The notes under the pieces were generated by a model that was given only the letters and a program-made list of their open reading frames with translations, did no database searches and was not told the DNA's origin. Positions 1 through 6,084 of a stretch of DNA of 13,535 nt are shown here, one piece after another. The stretch spans positions 1 to 13,535 of the forward strand of contig JAZQDD010000042.1 in assembly GCA_045546615.1 (NCBI GenBank), written 5' to 3'. Origin of the DNA: CAG-390 sp045546615 (GTDB lineage: Bacteria; Bacillota; Clostridia; Oscillospirales; CAG-272). Numbering within the stretch: the first letter of the stretch is position 1; every line of letters begins with the position of its first letter. A program made the translations under genes and the position numbers.

Positions 1-122
1 GAACTCACGATATCCCAAGCCCCGAAAAAACAAATAAGCGCCCCCTCCCCCGCCCGCCACAGAAAAAGCCAAGCTCGGCAACATGTCAAAAAGGGACTTT
101 TTCAAAAAAGGAAATAAAAAAA

Positions 123-160
123 CAGAATTTTTTCGAAAAAACAGAAAATTTCCGAAAAAA
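123..160. repeat. Two 19-bp tandem A/T-tract repeats upstream of the tRNA promoter
   Basis: Positions 123-141 and 142-160 are adjacent 19-base units that agree at 16 of 19 positions. Each starts CAGAA and ends CGAAAAAA. The first contains a 14-base palindrome (128-141, six T, CG, six A). They end three bases before the -35 box of the tRNA promoter. A-tract DNA here could act as an UP element for RNA polymerase; that role is inferred. Confidence 0.5.
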
Positions 161-163
161 GTA

Positions 164-192
164 TTGACTTTACCTAAAAATCGTGATATAAT
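164..192 (+). promoter_or_regulatory. Sigma-A-type promoter for tRNA-Pro
   Basis: TTGACT at 164-169 and TATAAT at 187-192 are separated by exactly 17 bases. This is close to the vegetative consensus. The tRNA begins 45 bases after the -10 box. A 9-bp inverted repeat (201-209 with 222-230) lies in the leader between them. Confidence 0.75.
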
Positions 193-200
193 ACCAAGGC

Positions 201-230
201 ACTCAAGTGATACCCCTACAGCACTTGAGT
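201..230 (+). repeat. Inverted repeat in the tRNA leader
   Basis: ACTCAAGTG (201-209) is the exact reverse complement of CACTTGAGT (222-230), with a 12-base loop. It sits just after the predicted transcription start and ends six bases before the tRNA. It could be a processing structure in the precursor or an operator; the sequence does not decide. Confidence 0.5.
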
Positions 231-236
231 AAAAAT

Positions 237-312
237 CTGGGTGTGGCGCAGCTGGTAGCGCGCTACCTTGGGGTGGTAGAGGCCGCACGTTCAAGTCGTG
301 TCACTCAGACCA
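237..312 (+). tRNA. tRNA-Pro (anticodon GGG)
   Basis: A complete cloverleaf can be drawn. The acceptor stem pairs 237-243 with 302-308 (seven pairs, one G-U). The D arm is GCGC/GCGC. The anticodon stem is CTACC/GGTAG with loop TTGGGGT, so positions 34-36 are GGG and read proline CCC/CCU codons. The T arm is GCACG/CGTGT around TTCAAGT. The discriminator is A309 and the CCA end is encoded at 310-312. A sigma-A promoter lies upstream and an intrinsic terminator starts at the CCA end. The 3' end is repeated exactly at 472-493, which suggests this tRNA has served as an integration target. Confidence 0.9.
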
Positions 313-349
313 AATAAAGCCGTTTGGCATTCGCCAGACGGCTTTATTT
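312..349 (+). terminator. Intrinsic terminator of tRNA-Pro
   Basis: TAAAGCCGTTTGGC (315-328) pairs with 333-346 across an ATTC loop, 14 pairs with one G-U. Flanking A bases (312-314) and T bases (347-349) extend it, and the stretch downstream is T-rich. Confidence 0.8.
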
Positions 350-377
350 AGTTTTAGTCAAAATGGCGCAGGACGTC

Positions 378-406
378 TACGTTTCGCAGAGCATCTGCGA
401 AACGTA
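378..406. repeat. Perfect 13-bp inverted repeat
   Basis: TACGTTTCGCAGA (378-390) and its exact reverse complement (394-406) flank the trinucleotide GCA. It lies inside the broken tRNA copy. A run of T is absent, so it is not a usual terminator. Confidence 0.75.
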
Positions 407-408
407 TT

Positions 409-461
409 ATTTGCGCGCTACCGCCCAAATAAGCGGTTTTTAGCCCGTTTTGCGCGCAAAT
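409..461. repeat. Nested inverted repeats inside the tRNA remnant
   Basis: ATTTGCGCGC (409-418) is the exact reverse complement of 452-461. Inside it, ACCGC (420-424) pairs with GCGGT (433-437). Part of the left arm coincides with the GCGCGCTACC block shared with the tRNA. Confidence 0.55.
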
Positions 462-490
462 TTACGTTCCTAAGTCGTGTCACTCAGACC

Positions 491-522
491 AAAAATCGGG
501 AGTCGTAAGATTCCCGATTTTT
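491..522 (+). terminator. Intrinsic terminator after the tRNA remnant
   Basis: AAAAATCGGGA (491-501) pairs exactly with 512-522, 11 bp around a ten-base loop. The right arm ends in five T. It begins at the CCA end of the 3' fragment, mirroring the terminator of the intact tRNA, which supports the idea of a second tRNA locus. Confidence 0.65.
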
Positions 523-574
523 CTTTATTTATCTCGCAAAATCTCTTGAAATCTCGCGTTTTCGTAACATAACT

Positions 575-622
575 AATGGGCTTGTTATTCCCTGCTTCGA
601 GGGTTGAACAAGCCCATTTTTT
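575..622 (+). terminator. Terminator-like hairpin with no gene before it
   Basis: AATGGGCTTGTT (575-586) pairs exactly with 607-618, 12 bp, followed by a T run (617-622). No coding gene precedes it, so it ends either read-through from the tRNA region or an unseen short RNA. The rest of 523-700 holds a TTTGACCAC direct repeat (627-635, 639-647) and nothing else I can name. Confidence 0.65.
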
Positions 623-685
623 CGTCTTTGACCACATGTTTGACCACTTGCAGAGATTTTTGATTCTTTAATATTAGAATTCAGA

Positions 686-714
686 TTGAAAAGTTCACGA
701 TTTCATGATATAAT
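686..714 (+). promoter_or_regulatory. Promoter for the nuclease/DUF2971 unit
   Basis: TTGAAA (686-691) and TATAAT (709-714) have a 17-base spacer. TG at 706-707 adds an extended -10. The start codon at 751 lies 36 bases downstream. Confidence 0.7.
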
Positions 715-750
715 TAATCTAACATTACTTAACGAAACGAGGTGAGCATT

Positions 751-2427
751 ATGGCAGAAAAGAAGAAAAAACAATATGTGAGCGATAATGCGCAACTCAT
801 AGCTGAGTGGGATTGGGAAAGAAATACCAAATTAGGATTTGATCCAAAAACTTTAACGCTTGGTAGTAACAAAAAAACATGGTGGAGATGCAACAGTGGA
901 CACAACTGGCAAGCAACAATAAAAAACAGAAATAAAGGCAATGGATGCCCCTATTGTTCTGGTAGGGCTGTATTAATAGGCGATAACGATTTACAAACAG
1001 CAAATCCAGCTTTAGCAAAAGAATGGAATTTTAATAAAAATAAAGGTTTATTGCCTACAATGGTACCAGCAGGCTCTCAAAAAAAGGTGTGGTGGAGATG
1101 TTCTCTCGGTCATGAATGGGAGGCAACAGTTGTAAGTCGGGTTAATGGGGCTGGTTGTCCTTATTGTTCTAACCATAAAGTTTTAGAAGGCTATAATGAC
1201 CTAGCAACAACTAATCCGGAGTTATCACTTGAGTGGAATTATGAAAAAAATAAAGATTTGTCACCCAAAATGGTAGTTCCTGGCTCTCTAAAAAAAGTGT
1301 GGTGGAAATGTTCTCTCGGACACGAATGGCAAGAAACAGTGGTCAAACGCACAGCACGAGGATATAACTGTCCTTTTTGTTCAAGCCATAAAGTTCTTGC
1401 AGGATTTAACGATTTGGCTATAAAATATCCTGATGTCGCAAAAGAATGGCATCCGACAAAAAACGGATCATTAACACCTTGTGAAGTTTCGGCCAGTTCT
1501 AAAAAGAAGGCATGGTGGATTTGTAGTAAAGGTCATGAGTGGCAAGCGGTTATTGGAAGCAGAACAGATTTAAGGGCAGGCTGCCCAATTTGTAATCAAG
1601 AGATGAAAACGTCTTTTCCTGAACAAGCAATTTTATTCTATTTACGAAAAATCACTTGTGCAGAAAGTAGAAATAATGACTTTGGAAAAGAAATTGACGT
1701 TTATCTTCCTGAGTACAAAATAGGAATTGAGCACAATGGAAAGTTTTATCACAAAGACAAAAAAGAAGCAGACAAACAAAAAATATTGTTCTTTGCCGAG
1801 AGAAACATCCGTATTATTACTGTTGCAGAAGGGTATCAAAATACCGTACATAATGATATTATAGAATACAAGGCATCAACAAACAAAGAATCGTTAAATT
1901 GGACCATTCGTGAGTTGTTTAAAAAAATCGGCCTAACAGAAATGTATATAGATGTCGAAAACGATGCAGCAGAAATATATAGCCAATACATTATTGCCGA
2001 AAAGGAAAATAGCTTAGCCGTAAAATTACCTGAAATTGCCCAAGAATGGAATTATGAGAAAAATGGCTTATTAACACCCGAAATGATTTCTAATGCATCA
2101 GGCAAAAAAGTGTGGTGGAAATGTAGCAAAGGGCACGAATGGCAGGCAACTGTTAACGATAGGAAAAAAGGATGTGGTTGTCCAATATGTTCTAACCATA
2201 GACTTTTACGCGGATATAATGATTTGAAAACCGTAAATCCTGCATTAGCGGCAGAGTTTGATGTTTCAAAGAATAATGGCAGCACTCCTGAAGAATACTT
2301 TCCTAAGTCCGGCAAAAAAGTATGGTGGCTATGCTCAAAATGCGGACACTCTTGGGCTGCCCAAATTATCAAACGTACAAACGGACAAGGATGTCCCGAA
2401 TGCTACAAAGCAAGCTTCAAAAAATAA
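751..2427 (+). CDS. Multi-zinc-ribbon protein with central Vsr/PD-(D/E)XK-like nuclease domain
   Basis: Predicted 558 residues. Six repeats of about 70 residues match the probable zinc-ribbon family DUF4379. Each has a WWxC..GHxW half and a GCPxC half. Ligand sets are C47/H51/C66/C69, C117/H121/C136/C139, C187/H191/C207/C210, C258/H262/C278/C281, C458/H462/C477/C480 and C528/H533/C548/C551. Between repeats four and five, residues 291-400 look like a restriction-endonuclease fold: E291, then EIDVY with D316, then IGIEHNGKFYH with E327, K331 and H334. This arrangement is typical of small Vsr/DUF559-like nucleases. The zinc ribbons probably bind nucleic acid, so a sequence- or structure-guided nuclease is likely, though the substrate is unknown. 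ATG751 is chosen over GTG742 because AGGTGA (740-745) sits at the right distance. The gene is AT-rich and lysine/asparagine-rich compared with the genes to the right, suggesting transfer. It is 38 bases ahead of the DUF2971 gene. Confidence 0.8.
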   Translation: MAEKKKKQYVSDNAQLIAEWDWERNTKLGFDPKTLTLGSNKKTWWRCNSGHNWQATIKNRNKGNGCPYCSGRAVLIGDNDLQTANPALAKEWNFNKNKGLLPTMVPAGSQKKVWWRCSLGHEWEATVVSRVNGAGCPYCSNHKVLEGYNDLATTNPELSLEWNYEKNKDLSPKMVVPGSLKKVWWKCSLGHEWQETVVKRTARGYNCPFCSSHKVLAGFNDLAIKYPDVAKEWHPTKNGSLTPCEVSASSKKKAWWICSKGHEWQAVIGSRTDLRAGCPICNQEMKTSFPEQAILFYLRKITCAESRNNDFGKEIDVYLPEYKIGIEHNGKFYHKDKKEADKQKILFFAERNIRIITVAEGYQNTVHNDIIEYKASTNKESLNWTIRELFKKIGLTEMYIDVENDAAEIYSQYIIAEKENSLAVKLPEIAQEWNYEKNGLLTPEMISNASGKKVWWKCSKGHEWQATVNDRKKGCGCPICSNHRLLRGYNDLKTVNPALAAEFDVSKNNGSTPEEYFPKSGKKVWWLCSKCGHSWAAQIIKRTNGQGCPECYKASFKK

Positions 2428-2465
2428 ATCCGTATTTAAAACAAAGGAGATCAAAAAAGCATAAT

Positions 2466-3473
2466 ATGAATAAAACAACCTCTTTTACCTTTAACAAATT
2501 ATATCGAAAATATTGTTCAAAGGAAGCGCACACTCAATTTTGCAAATTATGGCACTATACTAGCGCGGATGGTTTAGTGGGGATTATAAAAAACGAATCC
2601 GACGAACACGGACATCTTCACTTTTGGTTTACAAGAAGCGATTGCTTGAATGATATATCCGAAGGCAATCACATCTTGCATTTATTTCAAAATGTATGTG
2701 CTGAATTGCTTCAGCAAAAAGCCATCTCCGCTGCTTTTTATGATGCCATACATAATGCTGAAATTCCAGATAGTCAATTTATCAATTTTCCTATTCCGCC
2801 ACGCGAAGATTTCGTTCACGAGAGCGTTCTAGACTGTGTTCCCTGCCATGCCTTTATATGCAGTTTTTCATTAAAGGAAGATTCTCTTGATATGTGGAGA
2901 TATTATTCCAAAGGGAATGGTGGTTACGGCTTAAAATGCCATTCATTACTCTTTGATAAATACAAAGGGTATGAGTATTCCAATTATAAGGAAGATGAAC
3001 TCTTTAGTTTAATTAAATCATACAAAGTAATTTACAATGATTCGGAAAAGTTCCGTATTTTAAGAGATATTATTGTTGATACATTCTCTGCTTTTCAAAA
3101 CTCCGATCAACCCTCATATAATAAAAAACAAGTTGCAAAAGGATTCATTCAGTATGCCCTGAAAAGTTTTCAATTTCAATTTAAACACGAGTGTTACTCT
3201 TCAGAGCAGGAATATAGATTTGTTTTTTATTTACCCGACAAAAAGCCAGAGCGATTAAAAAATAAAATGCCAAGTATAAAATATAGAACACAAAATGGTA
3301 TACCGATTCCATATATTGATCTTATTGTAGAAGACGGGAGTTCATGTTTAGAAGAAGTGCTGATCAGCCCATTTATTGATAGTGAAAGCGTTATAAACAC
3401 AACAAACGATTACTTAACTCAATGTGGATTTAATTGCACGAGCAGAAAATCCGAGTTGCCTGTAAGAAAATAG
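2466..3473 (+). CDS. DUF2971-type protein
   Basis: Predicted 335 residues. The order of motifs fits DUF2971: LWHYTS near the N terminus (H30, Y31), a glycine-leucine-isoleucine stretch (36-41), FTRSDCLND..E (residues 55-66), FSLKEDSLDMWRYY..G (134-153) and a late EQEYRF (247-252). The biochemical role of this family is not established as far as I know. The HYT...E spacing faintly recalls ADP-ribosyltransferase folds, but that is speculation. The same frame opens earlier at 2322, but that start would overlap the nuclease gene by 106 bases and has no binding site. ATG2466 follows AAAGGAG (2443-2449) with a long 16-base spacer, so the start is probable rather than certain. It shares the upstream promoter and the low GC of its neighbour, and a terminator follows. 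Confidence 0.75.
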   Translation: MNKTTSFTFNKLYRKYCSKEAHTQFCKLWHYTSADGLVGIIKNESDEHGHLHFWFTRSDCLNDISEGNHILHLFQNVCAELLQQKAISAAFYDAIHNAEIPDSQFINFPIPPREDFVHESVLDCVPCHAFICSFSLKEDSLDMWRYYSKGNGGYGLKCHSLLFDKYKGYEYSNYKEDELFSLIKSYKVIYNDSEKFRILRDIIVDTFSAFQNSDQPSYNKKQVAKGFIQYALKSFQFQFKHECYSSEQEYRFVFYLPDKKPERLKNKMPSIKYRTQNGIPIPYIDLIVEDGSSCLEEVLISPFIDSESVINTTNDYLTQCGFNCTSRKSELPVRK

Positions 3474-3567
3474 AACACTTTCGTTCACAAAAAGTTATCT
3501 GGACTTATGCCTCACCGTAACTTAATTGCAAGGATTTTAATTATTTCTGAATATGTTATGCAACTTT

Positions 3568-3608
3568 AATAGGCGACAATCGAGATCTACGATTGCCGCC
3601 TATTTTTT
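3568..3608 (+). terminator. Terminator of the nuclease/DUF2971 unit
   Basis: AATAGGCG and CAATCG (3568-3582, one mismatched A) pair with 3590-3604 around a seven-base loop, and six T follow at 3603-3608. The convergent dehydrogenase gene ends at 3621. On the minus strand the hairpin has only a weak T run, so it may also end that transcript, less efficiently. Confidence 0.75.
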
Positions 3609-3620
3609 ATTTAGAGCTAA

Positions 3621-4655
3621 TCAACACTCCACCGCAACCTTAATAACCCCGTCGCGTTTGTTTTCAAACAGCTCGTACGCATCGGCGATATCTGAAAGCT
3701 GGTAGGTATGCGAGATCAGTGGCTCGGTATCGAGCTTGCCTTCGGCAATGAGTTTCAGCGTTTCCTCGCAGTCGCAACCGTCAACGCCGCCGGTTTTGAA
3801 GGTCAGATTCTTGCCGTACATATCGGGCAGAGGCAAGGTCTGCGCCTTGTCGTAAAGCGCCACCACCGTGACGATCGCATTCGGACGCGCGCACTGCCAT
3901 GCAAGCTCAAAGGTGTTCTCTGCTCCTGCCACCTCAAGCACCACGTCCGCGCCACCGTGATCGCTGTTCTCGCGAACAAAATCAAGGCATTCTTCGGGCG
4001 TGACCGTCAGCACGTCGGGATAATGCTCATTCACAAACTTGATTCGATTCTCGTCCTTCTCGCACACGATGATGCGCTTTGGTGCTTTCAGCATCACGCA
4101 CAGAAGCGTACAGATTCCCGTGGGGCCTGCTCCGATGATGAGAACGGTATCGTCCTCTGTGATCTCCGAAATCTTCGCCGCCCAATATCCCGTGGCAAGA
4201 ACGTCGCCCACAAGCAGGGCTTGTCTGTCGATCACGGTGTCGGGAATCTTATTCAGCCCCTGATCCGCAAACGGTACGCGAACGTACTCTGCCTGACCGC
4301 CATCGATACGGCAACCAAGCGCCCAACCGCCGTTTTTGTCGGTGCAGTTGTTGACAAATCCCTTCCTGCAGAAGAAGCACTCGCCGCAGAAGGTTTCCAC
4401 GTTAACCGTGACTCTGTCGCCGGGCTTTACGTGCGTGACCGCCGAGCCGACTTCTTCAACGATGCCAACCATCTCGTGACCGACCGTGATTCCTTCCACT
4501 GCTCTCGGCACGCTGCCGTGCTTGATATGTAAATCGCTCGAGCAGATGCTCGCCAGCGTAACTTTGACAATCGCATCCCGCTCGTGCTGTATAGTCGGCT
4601 TGGGCTTCTCAACCAAGCCGAATTTCCCTTTTGATATATACGTGTAGGTTAGCAT
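3621..4655 (-). CDS. Zinc-dependent medium-chain alcohol/polyol dehydrogenase
   Basis: 344 residues, the usual length for the MDR (zinc alcohol dehydrogenase) superfamily. The catalytic zinc site is suggested by C38, H60-E61 (GHEMVG, residues 59-64) and D151. The structural zinc lobe is intact with C90, C93, C96 and C104. The nucleotide-binding Rossmann motif is GAGPTG (175-180). An acidic residue after the second strand (IIVCEKDENR) points to NAD(H) over NADP(H). It probably oxidises a secondary alcohol, threonine or a polyol in the cytoplasm, but the substrate cannot be read from these motifs. AGGAG at 4661-4665 precedes ATG4655. It is the last gene of a three-gene minus-strand set, 39 bases after the hydrolase gene. 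Confidence 0.9.
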   Translation of the reverse strand: MLTYTYISKGKFGLVEKPKPTIQHERDAIVKVTLASICSSDLHIKHGSVPRAVEGITVGHEMVGIVEEVGSAVTHVKPGDRVTVNVETFCGECFFCRKGFVNNCTDKNGGWALGCRIDGGQAEYVRVPFADQGLNKIPDTVIDRQALLVGDVLATGYWAAKISEITEDDTVLIIGAGPTGICTLLCVMLKAPKRIIVCEKDENRIKFVNEHYPDVLTVTPEECLDFVRENSDHGGADVVLEVAGAENTFELAWQCARPNAIVTVVALYDKAQTLPLPDMYGKNLTFKTGGVDGCDCEETLKLIAEGKLDTEPLISHTYQLSDIADAYELFENKRDGVIKVAVEC

Positions 4656-4694
4656 TTTATCTCCTGTTATTGTTTTTTCTCGGTGAGCTGTTTC

Positions 4695-5438
4695 TCACTC
4701 CATCATCTTAACGATACTTTCAACCGTAATTCGAATCTGTTCCTCGTTTGTAACCGTAGGCGTTCCGTCGCCGTCCTGCGCTCCGTACATGCCGAAGTAT
4801 GCGTGACAGCCGCCGTCAATAACAAACTCGGTAAAATCACTCGGAAGATTGGACTTGTTCTCTTCGTATTTTTCTCGGTTCATGACCTTATCCTCGCTTC
4901 CGAAAACCGAAAGCACGGCAAGGTCGGTAGCAGACAAGTCTGCCGTGGAGTATGAGCCGAGCAAAATAAGACCTTCGTAGTCCTTTGCGTTATCGGCAAG
5001 ATAGGAAGCCGCCATCGAGCCGCCAAGCGAATGACCTCCTATGTACCACTCCTCTATTTCGGGGTGTTTCTCCTGTATGCCATCCGCGGCGTTCACGTCA
5101 AGCACGGCGAGATTGAACGGCATCTCCACAAGCACGCACAGGATTCCGTTCTCGGCGCACGCCTGCATCAGCGGAACGTATGCGCTATATTCCACCTTAC
5201 CGCCGGGATAGAAGATAAAGCCCTTTGTAGCGCCTTCGGGTTTAAATACTATCGTTCCGTCGGACTCTTCTTTCCACGTCGTGCCTTGCGGCATAAATAC
5301 GCCTATCGCTTCATTATCCGCGCGGTAATAGTCGCCAAGATAGATAGCGCAAGCTCCTACGATAGTGACAAGAGCAAGAATGACGGACGTTGTGATGATA
5401 AATATCTTTCGTTTGCGTTTGTCGGATAAAAAATTCAT
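4695..5438 (-). CDS. Membrane-anchored alpha/beta hydrolase
   Basis: 247 residues from ATG5438, preceded by GAGGA at a seven-base distance. The longer in-frame TTG5459 lacks such a site. A basic stretch (residues 7-11) and a hydrophobic segment (12-34) form an N-terminal signal anchor, so the catalytic domain is likely outside the membrane. The fold is that of the alpha/beta-hydrolase/dienelactone-hydrolase-like family (Abhydrolase_5). The nucleophile elbow GHSLGG contains S137, the acid is probably D183 (GSEDKV), and the base is H212 (GGCHAYFG). The YPGG segment near 77-80 could supply the oxyanion hole. The substrate is unknown, perhaps an ester or a lactone. It sits 109 bases after the rhodanese gene and before the dehydrogenase, probably in the same transcript. 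Confidence 0.85.
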   Translation of the reverse strand: MNFLSDKRKRKIFIITTSVILALVTIVGACAIYLGDYYRADNEAIGVFMPQGTTWKEESDGTIVFKPEGATKGFIFYPGGKVEYSAYVPLMQACAENGILCVLVEMPFNLAVLDVNAADGIQEKHPEIEEWYIGGHSLGGSMAASYLADNAKDYEGLILLGSYSTADLSATDLAVLSVFGSEDKVMNREKYEENKSNLPSDFTEFVIDGGCHAYFGMYGAQDGDGTPTVTNEEQIRITVESIVKMME

Positions 5439-5547
5439 TTCATTTTCCTCAAAGATCAACAGTAAGCTGTGTAATTCTCAGCATCATTTTTTGCGGCAGT
5501 ATGGGCGTTCATATTGAAATCCCTTTTCTTTGCCTGATGCGGTGCAA

Positions 5548-5937
5548 TTATTGAGGTTTTACGGTTTCGCCCGTATAGTCAAGGATGCCGCCGAACTCGA
5601 CGATATTAGTGTAACCGAGCTTCACAAGCTTCTCGGATGCCTCTTTACTGCGGCGACCGCTGCGGCAGTACACCATAATGAGCTGATCCTTGTCGGGAAG
5701 TTCGGGGATCTCCGATGCTCCGATGGTTTCGTTAGGCACGTTGATAGCGTTCGGGATATGCCCTGCGGCGAACTCATCGGGGCGGCGCACGTCGAGTATG
5801 ACGTAGCCCGTTTCCTGCGCCATCATAGCGACCGCATCGTCCATGCTTATCTGTCGGTAGGTGTTTGTCTGATTGCCCGCGCCCGCACAGCCCGTAAACA
5901 TCAGAGCGGACAAAAATATCGGAATTAATTTTTTCAT
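5548..5937 (-). CDS. Rhodanese-domain lipoprotein
   Basis: 129 residues. A short signal peptide ends in a lipobox (FTGC, C17), so the protein should be lipid-anchored on the outer face of the cytoplasmic membrane. Residues about 28-127 form a single rhodanese domain: ILDVRRPDEFAAGHIPNA (47-64) is the classic first motif, and the active loop is CRSGRRS with catalytic C91. It would carry sulfur as a persulfide or act in thiol/redox handling outside the cell. The partner is not shown. AAGGAG (5945-5950) precedes ATG5937, and a strong extended -10 promoter is just upstream. It is the first gene of the minus-strand set with the hydrolase and the dehydrogenase. Confidence 0.92.
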   Translation of the reverse strand: MKKLIPIFLSALMFTGCAGAGNQTNTYRQISMDDAVAMMAQETGYVILDVRRPDEFAAGHIPNAINVPNETIGASEIPELPDKDQLIMVYCRSGRRSKEASEKLVKLGYTNIVEFGGILDYTGETVKPQ

Positions 5938-5982
5938 GATCTATCTCCTTTTGTACCGTCGCACGGTATTTATCACATAAAC

Positions 5983-6011
5983 ATTATACCACAAAACGCG
6001 ATTTCCTTCAA
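5983..6011 (-). promoter_or_regulatory. Promoter of the rhodanese-hydrolase-dehydrogenase operon
   Basis: On the minus strand TTGAAG (6011-6006) and TATAAT (5988-5983) are 17 bases apart. TG just before the -10 makes it an extended type. The start codon is at 5937. Confidence 0.75.
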
Positions 6012-6030
6012 TAAAATTCTGCAAACAAGG

Positions 6031-6048
6031 CGGCAGATTGCTCTGCCG
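6031..6048 (-). terminator. Hairpin after the second recombinase gene
   Basis: CGGCAGA (6031-6037) pairs exactly with TCTGCCG (6042-6048) around TTGC. On the minus strand it lies 36 bases past the recombinase stop and is followed by a T-rich but interrupted run, so it is a plausible but modest terminator. Confidence 0.45.
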
Positions 6049-6084
6049 TCCTTTTCTTTGCTCACTGCGTGTCAAATTCTGACT

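Larger units (their letters stand above)
364..493 (+). pseudogene. Dismembered tRNA-Pro copy / attachment-site-like remnant
   Basis: Three blocks of the intact tRNA recur here in the same order. TGGCGCAG (244-251) recurs at 364-371, GCGCGCTACC (258-267) at 413-422, and the 3' end at 464-493. The last block is ACGTTC, two extra bases, then a 22-base exact copy of 293-314 that includes CCA. The gaps between blocks are filled by palindromic sequence (378-406; 409-461). The acceptor 5' half and the anticodon loop are missing, so it cannot be a working tRNA. The layout fits a duplicated or partly replaced tRNA locus at an integration hotspot. The repeats are seen directly; the history is inferred. 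Confidence 0.6.

Noticed and set aside
2322..2465. Upstream extension of the DUF2971 gene
   Set aside because: It would overlap the nuclease gene by about 100 bases, has no ribosome binding site, and adds a sequence unlike the family start.
3708..4532. Plus-strand open frame opposite the dehydrogenase
   Set aside because: The dehydrogenase has full zinc and nucleotide-binding motifs; the opposite frame has none and no start signal.
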